A stretch of DNA of 16,976 nt from Colivicinus sp022776215. Its GTDB lineage: Bacteria; Bacillota_I; Bacilli_A; Erysipelotrichales; Erysipelotrichaceae. The notes beneath the pieces are model-generated. The model was not told where the DNA came from, did no database searches, and saw only the letters and a list, made by a program, of their open reading frames with translations. Position numbers and translations under genes: made by a program. How positions within the stretch are numbered: position 1 is the stretch's first letter; each line of letters begins with the position of its first letter. Location: positions 1 to 16,976 of the forward strand of contig JALFIR010000052.1 of NCBI GenBank assembly GCA_022776215.1. The letters run 5' to 3'. Positions 1 through 6,415 of this stretch are shown here, piece after piece.

Positions 1-2
1 CA

Positions 3-92
3 CATATCTTAGGTTCACCTATACCAATTAAAGATATTAAAGAAAAATATAAGACCAAAAAGAAACGTGGTCCATATAAGAAACACAAATAA
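3..92 (+). CDS. C-terminal tail of an unidentified basic protein (partial)
   Basis: An open frame enters from the left edge and ends at a TAA at 90-92, giving 29 residues that finish in a very lysine-rich stretch (KKKRGPYKKHK). No start is inside the window. A basic tail of this kind is common in transposases and other DNA-binding proteins, and the repeat cluster just downstream looks like an insertion-sequence end, so a transposase is plausible but not shown. It is the only likely plus-strand gene in the window and converges on the minus-strand operon. Confidence 0.4.
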   Translation, partial: HILGSPIPIKDIKEKYKTKKKRGPYKKHK

Positions 93-123
93 TTAAATAT
101 CAATATTAGTTACGACTGTATAT

Positions 124-166
124 AAAAAGGTGTCCCCTAAATTGAGTTTAGATGACACCTATTTTT
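124..166. terminator. Bidirectional intrinsic terminator hairpin
   Basis: AGGTGTC (128-134) pairs with GACACCT (154-160). An inner CTAAA/TTTAG stem (137-141 with 147-151) closes a TTGAG loop. Five A's precede the stem and TATTTTT follows it, so the structure can end transcripts from both sides. It sits between the convergent plus-strand tail (stop at 92) and the minus-strand lipoprotein gene (stop at 236). The same bases could be the inverted end of a mobile element. Confidence 0.6.
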
Positions 167-226
167 ACTATTTCTCCCCTAAGTTATCCCCTAGAGAGTT
201 TGGCTTTCCCCTAAGAAGTTTGGTTA
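133..226. repeat. Cluster of TCCCCTAA repeats, probable insertion-sequence end
   Basis: TCCCCTA(A/G) occurs at 133-140, 175-182, 187-194 and 207-214. The last two copies belong to an imperfect 20-bp tandem repeat (187-206 and 207-226) with the shared core TCCCCTA...AGTTTGG. Multiple short repeats near the tip are typical of the ends of some insertion sequences, notably the IS21 family; the family assignment here is inference. The cluster ends 10 bp before the stop of the lipoprotein gene. Confidence 0.4.
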
Positions 227-235
227 GCCCTATAA

Positions 236-655
236 TCACTCATAGTAGACTTCAATTCGATCAACTTTATCAATATTATCACTTAAGATATCACCATATA
301 ATACGACATAATTGTCGTGTTTTTTGATTCGCTTACCAATCACACAAGCATGGCCATTTTTTTCGATATACTCACCCGAGAAAGCGCTACATGTATCCTT
401 TATACTGTTTAATTCATAATCATTTAAATAAACAGGACCATCAACATCATTTAGATATAAGACTACCTTACCAAGCACTGTCTTCTTCTTTAATTCAGTC
501 ATCCCATATTCAACTGGTAATGTTTCATTAACAGTCTCATCAAAACCAACAACCAATTCTTGGTCATTAAACTTCAAAGAATAGAACTCTTCCTTTTTAG
601 CAGCACAGCCAAATAATAATATTAAAACAAGTAATAATGTTACAATCTTCTTCAT
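236..655 (-). CDS. Small predicted lipoprotein of unknown function
   Basis: The 139-residue product starts with MKK, a hydrophobic stretch and a lipobox LFGC with the lipidated cysteine at residue 17, so it should be exported and anchored on the outer face of the membrane. The mature part is charged and mostly polar, with two further cysteines (in DTCSAF and HACVIG) that could form a disulfide. I do not recognise a family. It follows the tagO-type gene by 2 nt and is the last gene of the minus-strand operon. Its stop lies 10 bp from the CCCCTAA cluster, so its C-terminus may have been altered by an insertion. The lipoprotein call is strong; the function is unknown. Confidence 0.8.
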   Translation of the reverse strand: MKKIVTLLLVLILLFGCAAKKEEFYSLKFNDQELVVGFDETVNETLPVEYGMTELKKKTVLGKVVLYLNDVDGPVYLNDYELNSIKDTCSAFSGEYIEKNGHACVIGKRIKKHDNYVVLYGDILSDNIDKVDRIEVYYE

Positions 656-657
656 AA

Positions 658-1773
658 TTAATTACTATGATGAATCTTATTAGCCTCAAAGAAAGCATCA
701 TCTGACTTCTTAGGATGGCCAATAGTTCTTCTTAAAAAACCAATCACTGGATGGAACTTAGGATTAATCATACCTGTAAGTTCAATAAACATCCAAGCGA
801 TACAACACAATATAAACAACATAATCAAACCAGCAGTTTGATGGAAATACATAATAATAGCATCACAGCCAAATAAGAAACTTACAAGATACAACAACAA
901 AACAGTATTTCTATGAGACAAGCCAATCTTATACATCAACACATGATGTAAATGCGATCTATCAGCCTCAGAAATCTTTTGACCCTTAAGTTTTCTTCTA
1001 ATAATCGCCAAAGAAGTATCCGCAAGCGGTACAAACAAAATAATAAGTGGGAACACAAGAGATACGAAAGCAGTTGACTTAAAGCCTAATAAAGACAAAC
1101 AAGCAATCATATAGCCCATAAACAAAGCACCACAGTCACCGACAAAGATGCTAGCTGGATGGAAATTATAAGGCAAGACACCCGCAATCGAACCAACCAT
1201 AATAAGCGCAACAATTGCCGCATCAATTCTTCTCATTTGATAAGCGATAAAACCAATTACACACAAAACGATAATAGAAATGCCACTAGATAAACCATCT
1301 AAACCATCAATCAAATTAATCGCATTAGTAACACCAACAATCCATACAAAAGAAATCAAATAATAAATTGGCCCAATATTAATAGTAATAAAAGGTAAAT
1401 TAATTTCATTCATCTGAATATTACCAACAATTATGACATAAAGTGCTGCCGCGATTTGAAACATCAACTTAACAATTGGTTTAAGATCAAACATATCATC
1501 AATCAAACCACCAAGAAAAACAATACAACCGCCCACAAGAATCGCATTAAAAGTACTATCAGGGTGAACAAAAATTGCCATTGTGATGACAAAGGCACAA
1601 TACATCGCAAGCCCACCTATTCTAACAATCTTGCCATGGTGAACTGTACGCTTATTCTCTATAGCATACGTCTTTGTTGCCAAACCAATCTTCTTTGCCA
1701 ACGGAGTAAGCGCGAAAGATATGATAAACGCAACAAGCACATATGGAAGTGCAACAGATAAAGTATAATACAT
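658..1773 (-). CDS. tagO: Undecaprenyl-phosphate GlcNAc-1-phosphate transferase (TagO/WecA type)
   Basis: Membrane enzyme of the MraY/WecA/TagO family (glycosyltransferase 4): it transfers a sugar-1-phosphate from a UDP-sugar to undecaprenyl phosphate, the first lipid-linked step of wall teichoic acid or other surface glycopolymers. The 371 residues hold about ten or eleven hydrophobic segments. Family motifs are all present: DD at 92-93, NAINLIDGLDGL around 150-161, GDCGALFMGY at 212-221, and the cytoplasmic HLHH at 274-277. The charged tail after residue 345 is typical of TagO-like members. TagO versus WecA (teichoic acid versus other polymer) cannot be decided from sequence alone. The start has no good ribosome binding site, and an extended -10 box lies just upstream. 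Confidence 0.9.
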   Translation of the reverse strand: MYYTLSVALPYVLVAFIISFALTPLAKKIGLATKTYAIENKRTVHHGKIVRIGGLAMYCAFVITMAIFVHPDSTFNAILVGGCIVFLGGLIDDMFDLKPIVKLMFQIAAALYVIIVGNIQMNEINLPFITINIGPIYYLISFVWIVGVTNAINLIDGLDGLSSGISIIVLCVIGFIAYQMRRIDAAIVALIMVGSIAGVLPYNFHPASIFVGDCGALFMGYMIACLSLLGFKSTAFVSLVFPLIILFVPLADTSLAIIRRKLKGQKISEADRSHLHHVLMYKIGLSHRNTVLLLYLVSFLFGCDAIIMYFHQTAGLIMLFILCCIAWMFIELTGMINPKFHPVIGFLRRTIGHPKKSDDAFFEANKIHHSN

Positions 1774-1783
1774 ACTTAGTAAG

Positions 1784-1812
1784 ATTATACCATCTCTTAA
1801 TTAAAATAATAA
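1784..1812 (-). promoter_or_regulatory. Candidate extended -10 promoter immediately before tagO
   Basis: On the minus strand TGGTATAAT gives a perfect -10 box (1784-1789) with a TG extension. The -35 position at 17-bp spacing reads TTATTA, a weak match. Transcription would begin near 1777, only a few bases before the tagO ATG at 1773, giving an almost leaderless message. Such boxes also arise by chance in AT-rich DNA. Confidence 0.35.
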
Positions 1813-1997
1813 ATGATAGACATTAAAAACGAGCCTACCAAATATGCCAACGCAAATGCAATCGCAAAATACAAAATCCAACTTTGAGCCACTTTACCTT
1901 GTTTAATAAAGCGATTATAGTCAAAAGAACTCATTCCAAATAGCACCATGATAAAACATATTATGTAAATTAAAACCCTTAAATAAAATCTATACAT
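1797..1997 (-). CDS. DUF1146 (YwzB-like) small membrane protein
   Basis: The 66 residues form two transmembrane helices (about 5-23 and 40-62) separated by a short charged loop. The pattern YNRFIKQGKVAQSWILYF followed by ALAYLVGSFL matches the DUF1146/YwzB family of Bacillota as I recall it; length fits. The function of the family is unknown; in several Bacilli it is encoded near the ATP synthase genes. The ATG overlaps the end of the NagA-like gene by 8 nt, and a GGAG ribosome binding site lies 8 nt upstream inside that gene, so the two are translationally coupled. Family assignment is fairly confident, role unknown. Confidence 0.75.
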   Translation of the reverse strand: MYRFYLRVLIYIICFIMVLFGMSSFDYNRFIKQGKVAQSWILYFAIAFALAYLVGSFLMSIIYYFN

Positions 1998-2631
1998 CTA
2001 AATCTCCAATCACTTCAATAGCACTTGATTTGCCCTTAATCAAAGAACCTCTTTGTTTATCCAAACCAAATAACCTGTATGCATTCAAACTAGACATCAT
2101 CAACAATTCATTGAAATTAGCACCAAGCTTATACATTTTCCTAATGCCTTCTTCAATATTACCAATCAAGATAATTCGATCTTTTCGTTTAAGACGATAA
2201 ACCACACTCAAGATAGTCTCATCAAGAGAAGAATCAAGTTCAACATAACGATCATCATTAAACGCCCCATTAACAAGACCAAATCTTTCAACACTAAAAC
2301 CCGTCATATTATTAAACAAGTCATAGTAACCATCATATTCAATATGAACTTCATCTAGATAGCCTCTTGTATTACCTAACATTATCTTTTTATCGCCACC
2401 ATCAACAACATCTAAAGGATCAACAACCACTTGATATTTATCCAATATTCCTAAATCCAAAAACTTAGGAAATACTAGCTTCCCTTTTAAATCAACCACA
2501 CTAACATTATCTAACTCAACATATTGCGGATATACTTCAAGAATATGTTTATCATCAACCAAAAGACTACCGTCTAAAAATTGACGGTAGTCATCGATTA
2601 TTAAATGTCCATGAATTAAAAGCGTCTTCAT
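1990..2631 (-). CDS. Truncated, metal-ligand-free NagA-like pseudoenzyme
   Basis: The 213-residue protein keeps landmarks of N-acetylglucosamine-6-phosphate deacetylase (amidohydrolase superfamily, normally about 380 residues). These are the N-terminal beta-sandwich strands (LLIHGHLIIDD...DLKGKLVFPKFLDL), the late-barrel run YDLFNNM...RFGLVNGAFNDDRYVEL, and the C-terminal SLNAYRLFGLD...RGSLIKGKSSAIEVI. About 150 residues of the barrel core are missing. The HxH motif after beta-1 is replaced by LGILDKYQ, the substrate histidines of the HH/HxHP segments are gone, and the catalytic Asp of TDAM is replaced (LIGNIEEG). It cannot be a normal deacetylase, yet the frame is clean, suggesting selection for a non-catalytic role. 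It shares one base with the upstream pyrophosphatase stop (TAATG). Confidence 0.7.
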   Translation of the reverse strand: MKTLLIHGHLIIDDYRQFLDGSLLVDDKHILEVYPQYVELDNVSVVDLKGKLVFPKFLDLGILDKYQVVVDPLDVVDGGDKKIMLGNTRGYLDEVHIEYDGYYDLFNNMTGFSVERFGLVNGAFNDDRYVELDSSLDETILSVVYRLKRKDRIILIGNIEEGIRKMYKLGANFNELLMMSSLNAYRLFGLDKQRGSLIKGKSSAIEVIGDLDV

Positions 2632-4244
2632 TAAGACAAGGCCTCAATAACCTTAGGCAACAATTGTTTCTTTCTAGAAACAAGTTTACTGATTAACTTA
2701 TCCTCATCATAATCATTAAAGATTAAAGTCATACAATCACTCTTATCACCCGCATACAACAAATAAGAACCAGAGCCATAGTTATCAGTCATCATACACA
2801 ACATCAAATCCAAACCAGCAGACTTACAATTATCAGCTAAAGCCCCCTTAATTGACTCTTTAACAGCTGCATATTCCTCTTTATTCTTACAAGTAGCTTG
2901 AGCAATACCAACCTTATAACCATTGATATCGAATTCCTTATAATCTTCATGCAAGATATCAATACTCTTTCTATTCAACAAAGAATCACCATGCTTAACA
3001 ATAGCCTCATATAATTCATCAGTATTAACATCCGCAATATATTCAAGAATATGAGCAGTCTTAATATCAACATCAGTAGTAGTTGGACTTGTAAAATTCA
3101 TTGTATCTGCCAAAATAGCACTCAACAACAAACCAGCCATGTTTCTAGTAAGTTCAATCTTAGCATCAATATATTTATTCGCAACAATCGTAGCCGTAGC
3201 ACCAACAACCTGAGTAGTAATATTGATTGGAGTATTTGTCACCAAATCACCTAAACGGTGATGGTCAACAACTTCAATAACCTCGCCAAACTCAATATCT
3301 TCAATAGATTGCTTAGTCTCATTATGATCCACAAGAATCAATTGCTTCTTATTATAATTATTCAAGTGATATCTGCTTATTGAACCAACAACACAGCCGT
3401 TTTCATCCAAAATAGGATAAGAACGATATCTTGTCTTAGAAATCTTATTCAAACAAGCATCAACAGTCTCATTATGATTAACAGTAACCACCTTATTAGC
3501 CTTAACCATTACACACTCAATAGAAGGTGCCTGATAAATTAACTTAGAAATCTTCATCGCATCTAAATCGGTCTTAATGACATTGACATTAGCATCCTCA
3601 AACAACTTCAAATACTCTTCACTCTCAAAAACATCAAAATGACCAATGATAATAATCAAACCAGCCTGAGCCTTTAAAGCTTGTTTAACCGCTCTTTCAC
3701 TTGCGGTAATGACAATATCACCCTCATGTACTTCCTTATCAGAAGTAGGAGTCATTTCCACATTACCACTAACCTTAAAATAATCAGCCTTGTAATAAAC
3801 AGTACCCTTTAAAGTCTTCATAATATTATCGAAAGTTACTGTCTTCATTACCTTAGCCAAATAGCGACTATTCGCAGTCCACAACTCGTTCAAGTTACTC
3901 AGAGAAACAAGACCCTCTAAACGATTATTCTTTGTCACAAAAACAGTCTTAGATGCTGTTTTAATAAGTTTGTTTAAAGCTTCTCTGATTGTAATGTCCT
4001 TAGAAACAACTACAGCCTGATCATATTCAATTTCTCTAATTGTGCATTTAGCTGTATATAGATGCAAAGGATCTTCAAACTCGAAGCGCTCTAAAAGATA
4101 CTCTGTATCACTTCTTACGGGACCAACTCTACCAGCTACCACATTGTAGCCTTGTTTCCTCTTGAACTCCGCATACGCAATACTTGAAACAATTGAGTCA
4201 GTATCTGGATTCTTGTGTCCTGTCACATAAATTGGGTTTTTCAT
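2631..4244 (-). CDS. ppaC: Manganese-dependent inorganic pyrophosphatase with CBS and DRTGG domains
   Basis: Family II (DHH) pyrophosphatase, hydrolysing PPi to phosphate in the cytoplasm. The N-terminal DHH part has GHKNPDTDSI at 9-18 (H10, D14, D16), VDHNE at 305-309, VVDHH at 325-329 and D380; the C-terminal DHHA2 part ends with SRKKQ at 523-527. Inserted between the first and later metal motifs are CBS 1 (about 70-125), a DRTGG-like domain (about 127-235) and CBS 2 (about 238-295). In the CBS-pyrophosphatase subfamily these bind adenine nucleotides, including diadenosine polyphosphates, to regulate activity; binding is inferred here. The length of 537 residues is normal. The ATG overlaps the upstream stop in an ATGA tetranucleotide. 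Confidence 0.93.
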   Translation of the reverse strand: MKNPIYVTGHKNPDTDSIVSSIAYAEFKRKQGYNVVAGRVGPVRSDTEYLLERFEFEDPLHLYTAKCTIREIEYDQAVVVSKDITIREALNKLIKTASKTVFVTKNNRLEGLVSLSNLNELWTANSRYLAKVMKTVTFDNIMKTLKGTVYYKADYFKVSGNVEMTPTSDKEVHEGDIVITASERAVKQALKAQAGLIIIIGHFDVFESEEYLKLFEDANVNVIKTDLDAMKISKLIYQAPSIECVMVKANKVVTVNHNETVDACLNKISKTRYRSYPILDENGCVVGSISRYHLNNYNKKQLILVDHNETKQSIEDIEFGEVIEVVDHHRLGDLVTNTPINITTQVVGATATIVANKYIDAKIELTRNMAGLLLSAILADTMNFTSPTTTDVDIKTAHILEYIADVNTDELYEAIVKHGDSLLNRKSIDILHEDYKEFDINGYKVGIAQATCKNKEEYAAVKESIKGALADNCKSAGLDLMLCMMTDNYGSGSYLLYAGDKSDCMTLIFNDYDEDKLISKLVSRKKQLLPKVIEALS

Positions 4245-4843
4245 TGAATTACTTCTCTAATCTCCTTTTCACTAATAGGCCCTTGTCTTAAGATTTTTAT
4301 TTCCTCACCACTGCAATCAACGATAGTACTAGAACTACTGCCACTAGCATCCCTTTTCACAATACCATCGATTCTACCATCAAGCTTCTTATAAACTTCT
4401 TCCCATTTTAACTCTGATGGTTCATTAGAGATGTTAGCGCTAGTTACTAAAAGTGGTTTCTCTACCTCCCTTAATAGACTCAACACGAAGTCATCATTAG
4501 GAATACGAATTCCAATAGTATCCATACCACTAGTAGCCAAATCACTGATGCATGGTCTTTTCTTATAAATAATTGTAATAGCTCCCGGCATAAAAGCTTT
4601 CATAATCTTGTAAGCATCATCACTTACATATGCTACTTCCTTTATTATATCAACACTTTTGCACATCATAGGCAAAGCTTTTCTTGCTTCCCTATTCTTT
4701 GCATCATAAACCTTTTGTATTGCCTTGGGATCATCATAAACACAAGCCAAACCAAAAACAGTATCAGTCCCAAAAGCCACAATCTCGCCATTTAAAAGAT
4801 CATTCTTGATTCTTTCAATTTCATTAGTCTCATATAATTTCAT
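4241..4843 (-). CDS. tsaC: Threonylcarbamoyl-AMP synthase, YrdC-domain (TsaC/YwlC family)
   Basis: Single YrdC domain protein of about 200 residues that makes threonylcarbamoyl-AMP from threonine, bicarbonate and ATP for the t6A modification of tRNAs. Seen: GEIVAFGTDTVFGLAC near the N-terminus, the KNREARKALP loop, and the PLLVTSANISNEPS motif that includes the conserved SxN. It lacks the extra C-terminal domain of long Sua5 proteins, so it is the short type; the related YciO branch is not excluded. An upstream in-frame start exists at 4906, but the ATG at 4843 is preferred: it has a GGTGAAG ribosome binding site, begins at the conserved part, and forms an ATGA overlap with the stop of the small gene upstream. 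Confidence 0.87.
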   Translation of the reverse strand: MKLYETNEIERIKNDLLNGEIVAFGTDTVFGLACVYDDPKAIQKVYDAKNREARKALPMMCKSVDIIKEVAYVSDDAYKIMKAFMPGAITIIYKKRPCISDLATSGMDTIGIRIPNDDFVLSLLREVEKPLLVTSANISNEPSELKWEEVYKKLDGRIDGIVKRDASGSSSSTIVDCSGEEIKILRQGPISEKEIREVIQ

Positions 4844-5004
4844 AATTTCTTCACCAAAAAGCTCAATAAATAAAATAAGGCCATACCAACCCCAACAATT
4901 ATCCACAACACATAGTTGTTTGTCCTATAACCAATATAAAGACAAATAAGAATAATTGATACGATAGTAAAGCCTAAATTTATAAACCTGCCAATGTCTT
5001 TCAC
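4840..5004 (-). CDS. 54-residue membrane protein, AtpZ/AtpI-like
   Basis: A short frame begins at GTG (5004) inside the MATE stop (GTGA) and ends at TGA inside the tsaC start (ATGA), with a 4-nt overlap at each end; such tight packing on both sides is strong evidence that it is translated. The product has two hydrophobic helices (about 8-26 and 31-50) split by a short GYRTNN turn and ends in basic VKKL. The order LGFTI, IGY, WIIVGVG and FYLLSFLVKK resembles the small AtpZ/AtpI proteins encoded before ATP synthase operons, which are implicated in F1Fo assembly or Mg2+ handling; this match is suggestive only. An in-frame TAG at 5016-5018 rules out a longer start. No close ribosome binding site is seen, so translation probably depends on reinitiation. 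Confidence 0.65.
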   Translation of the reverse strand: MKDIGRFINLGFTIVSIILICLYIGYRTNNYVLWIIVGVGMALFYLLSFLVKKL

Positions 5005-6356
5005 TCTTGTATTATACTACTATCCACCTTTAACCATGTTCCCTTATGATAATAAATAAGGAAAATGACATCAGTAACAACCCAAGAGATAGGATAACAA
5101 TATAATGTTTCAATTACAGTAGTAGAAGGATATAAAATAATCCACAAGACCCTAAAACCACAAATAGTAATCGCCGTAATAATCATCGGCTTCAAAGACT
5201 CACCACATGCTCTAATTGCAGATGACATAATCTCAATCAAACAGAAAGTAATCCAATATGGAGCTAAGAACTTAAGAATATCCATACCAATCCTAATTAC
5301 CTCTTCATCACTTGTAAACATCTGATACAAGTAATTACCGCCAAAGTAACAAATAGCCGCAATCATAATAGCCGTCGCACAATACATCCAAATGGCAGTC
5401 CTGACAGCTTCCTTTAGACGTTTAATCTTGCCAGCACCATAACATTGTCCAACAATCGTGATAATTGCCACACTATAAGCACCAGAAATCATCCAGAACA
5501 AGGCATCAATCTTACCAAAAGCCGTAAACGCCGCAATAGTATCGGTGCCATAACCATTAACCTGAGCCTGGATAAACAAATTAGAAATAGAATACAAAAT
5601 AGATTGAATTCCAGTTGGTAAACCAATAATGATAATATTTCTTAAGAAATCAGCCTCATACTTTAAATTCAAACGATAATGATAACAAGTGCCCTTCTTA
5701 GATAAAGCCAAAAGCACCAAAACACAAGAGAATATTTGTGAAGCGATGGTTGCTAGTGCAGCACCATTAACACCTAAGTTAAAAACACATACAAACAAGA
5801 TGTCACAGACAATATTGATAAAACAAGACGCAACCAAGAAATATAAAGGTCTTCTTGAATCACCAACCGCCCTTAAAACACCAGAGCCAACATTATAAAT
5901 CATTGTTGGAACAAGACCCAACAAATAGATTCTCATATAAGATACCGCAAGAGGTAAAATCTCGGGTGTAACATCCATCATCACTAAAAGTTGCCTGGCA
6001 CTAACAATTCCGACAATCATCAAGACAAATCCTAGGGTAATACCTAGAAACATACCCGATTCTGTTCCTTTTTTTACTCCTTCCATGTCGTTTTTACCAT
6101 AGCTTTGTGCAATAACAACCGTTGCACCACCTGCCAAACCACTTATAAAATTAATCAGTAAATTTATTAAAGTACCTGTCGAACCACCAACAGCACCCAG
6201 GGCCACCTTACCCACAAAATTACCAACCACAATCGCATCGACCGTGTTGTAAAGTTGTTGGAAAAACGTGCCCAACATAATCGGGAAAAAGAACAACAAT
6301 ATCTGTTGCCACATTACCCCATTTAAAATATCAATCTCGCCAAATCTCTTACGCAT
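5001..6356 (-). CDS. MATE family multidrug/organic cation efflux transporter
   Basis: The 451 residues contain twelve hydrophobic segments in two homologous MatE halves. N-terminal QQLYNTVDAIVVGNFVG (about 33-49) and the run YNVGSGVLRAVGDSRRPLYF (about 159-178) are characteristic of the family; the second half repeats the pattern with QAQVNGYG and AIRACGESLKP. These proteins export cationic compounds in exchange for Na+ or H+; the substrate cannot be read from the sequence. It begins 59 bp after the pyrG stop with no terminator in between, so it could be co-transcribed with pyrG. It is followed with a 4-nt overlap by the small AtpZ-like gene. The ribosome binding site is weak. Confidence 0.92.
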   Translation of the reverse strand: MRKRFGEIDILNGVMWQQILLFFFPIMLGTFFQQLYNTVDAIVVGNFVGKVALGAVGGSTGTLINLLINFISGLAGGATVVIAQSYGKNDMEGVKKGTESGMFLGITLGFVLMIVGIVSARQLLVMMDVTPEILPLAVSYMRIYLLGLVPTMIYNVGSGVLRAVGDSRRPLYFLVASCFINIVCDILFVCVFNLGVNGAALATIASQIFSCVLVLLALSKKGTCYHYRLNLKYEADFLRNIIIIGLPTGIQSILYSISNLFIQAQVNGYGTDTIAAFTAFGKIDALFWMISGAYSVAIITIVGQCYGAGKIKRLKEAVRTAIWMYCATAIMIAAICYFGGNYLYQMFTSDEEVIRIGMDILKFLAPYWITFCLIEIMSSAIRACGESLKPMIITAITICGFRVLWIILYPSTTVIETLYCYPISWVVTDVIFLIYYHKGTWLKVDSSIIQE

Positions 6357-6378
6357 AGCTCACATTGTAATACTAATA

Positions 6379-6392
6379 TTTTCAATTGAAAA
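6379..6392. promoter_or_regulatory. Perfect 14-bp palindrome before the MATE gene
   Basis: TTTTCAATTGAAAA lies 23 bp upstream of the MATE start, in the 59-bp gap after pyrG. A perfect dyad here could be an operator for a dimeric regulator of the transporter. There is no strong -35/-10 pair beside it, and short AT-rich palindromes occur by chance. Confidence 0.25.
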
Positions 6393-6415
6393 CACCTAAA
6401 TTAAATGTAATCGCT

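Noticed and set aside
130..327. Plus-strand open frame of 65 codons over the CCCCTAA cluster
   Set aside because: It runs over the hairpin and repeats and then antisense to the lipoprotein gene; it has no ribosome binding site and its composition is that of repeat-derived sequence.
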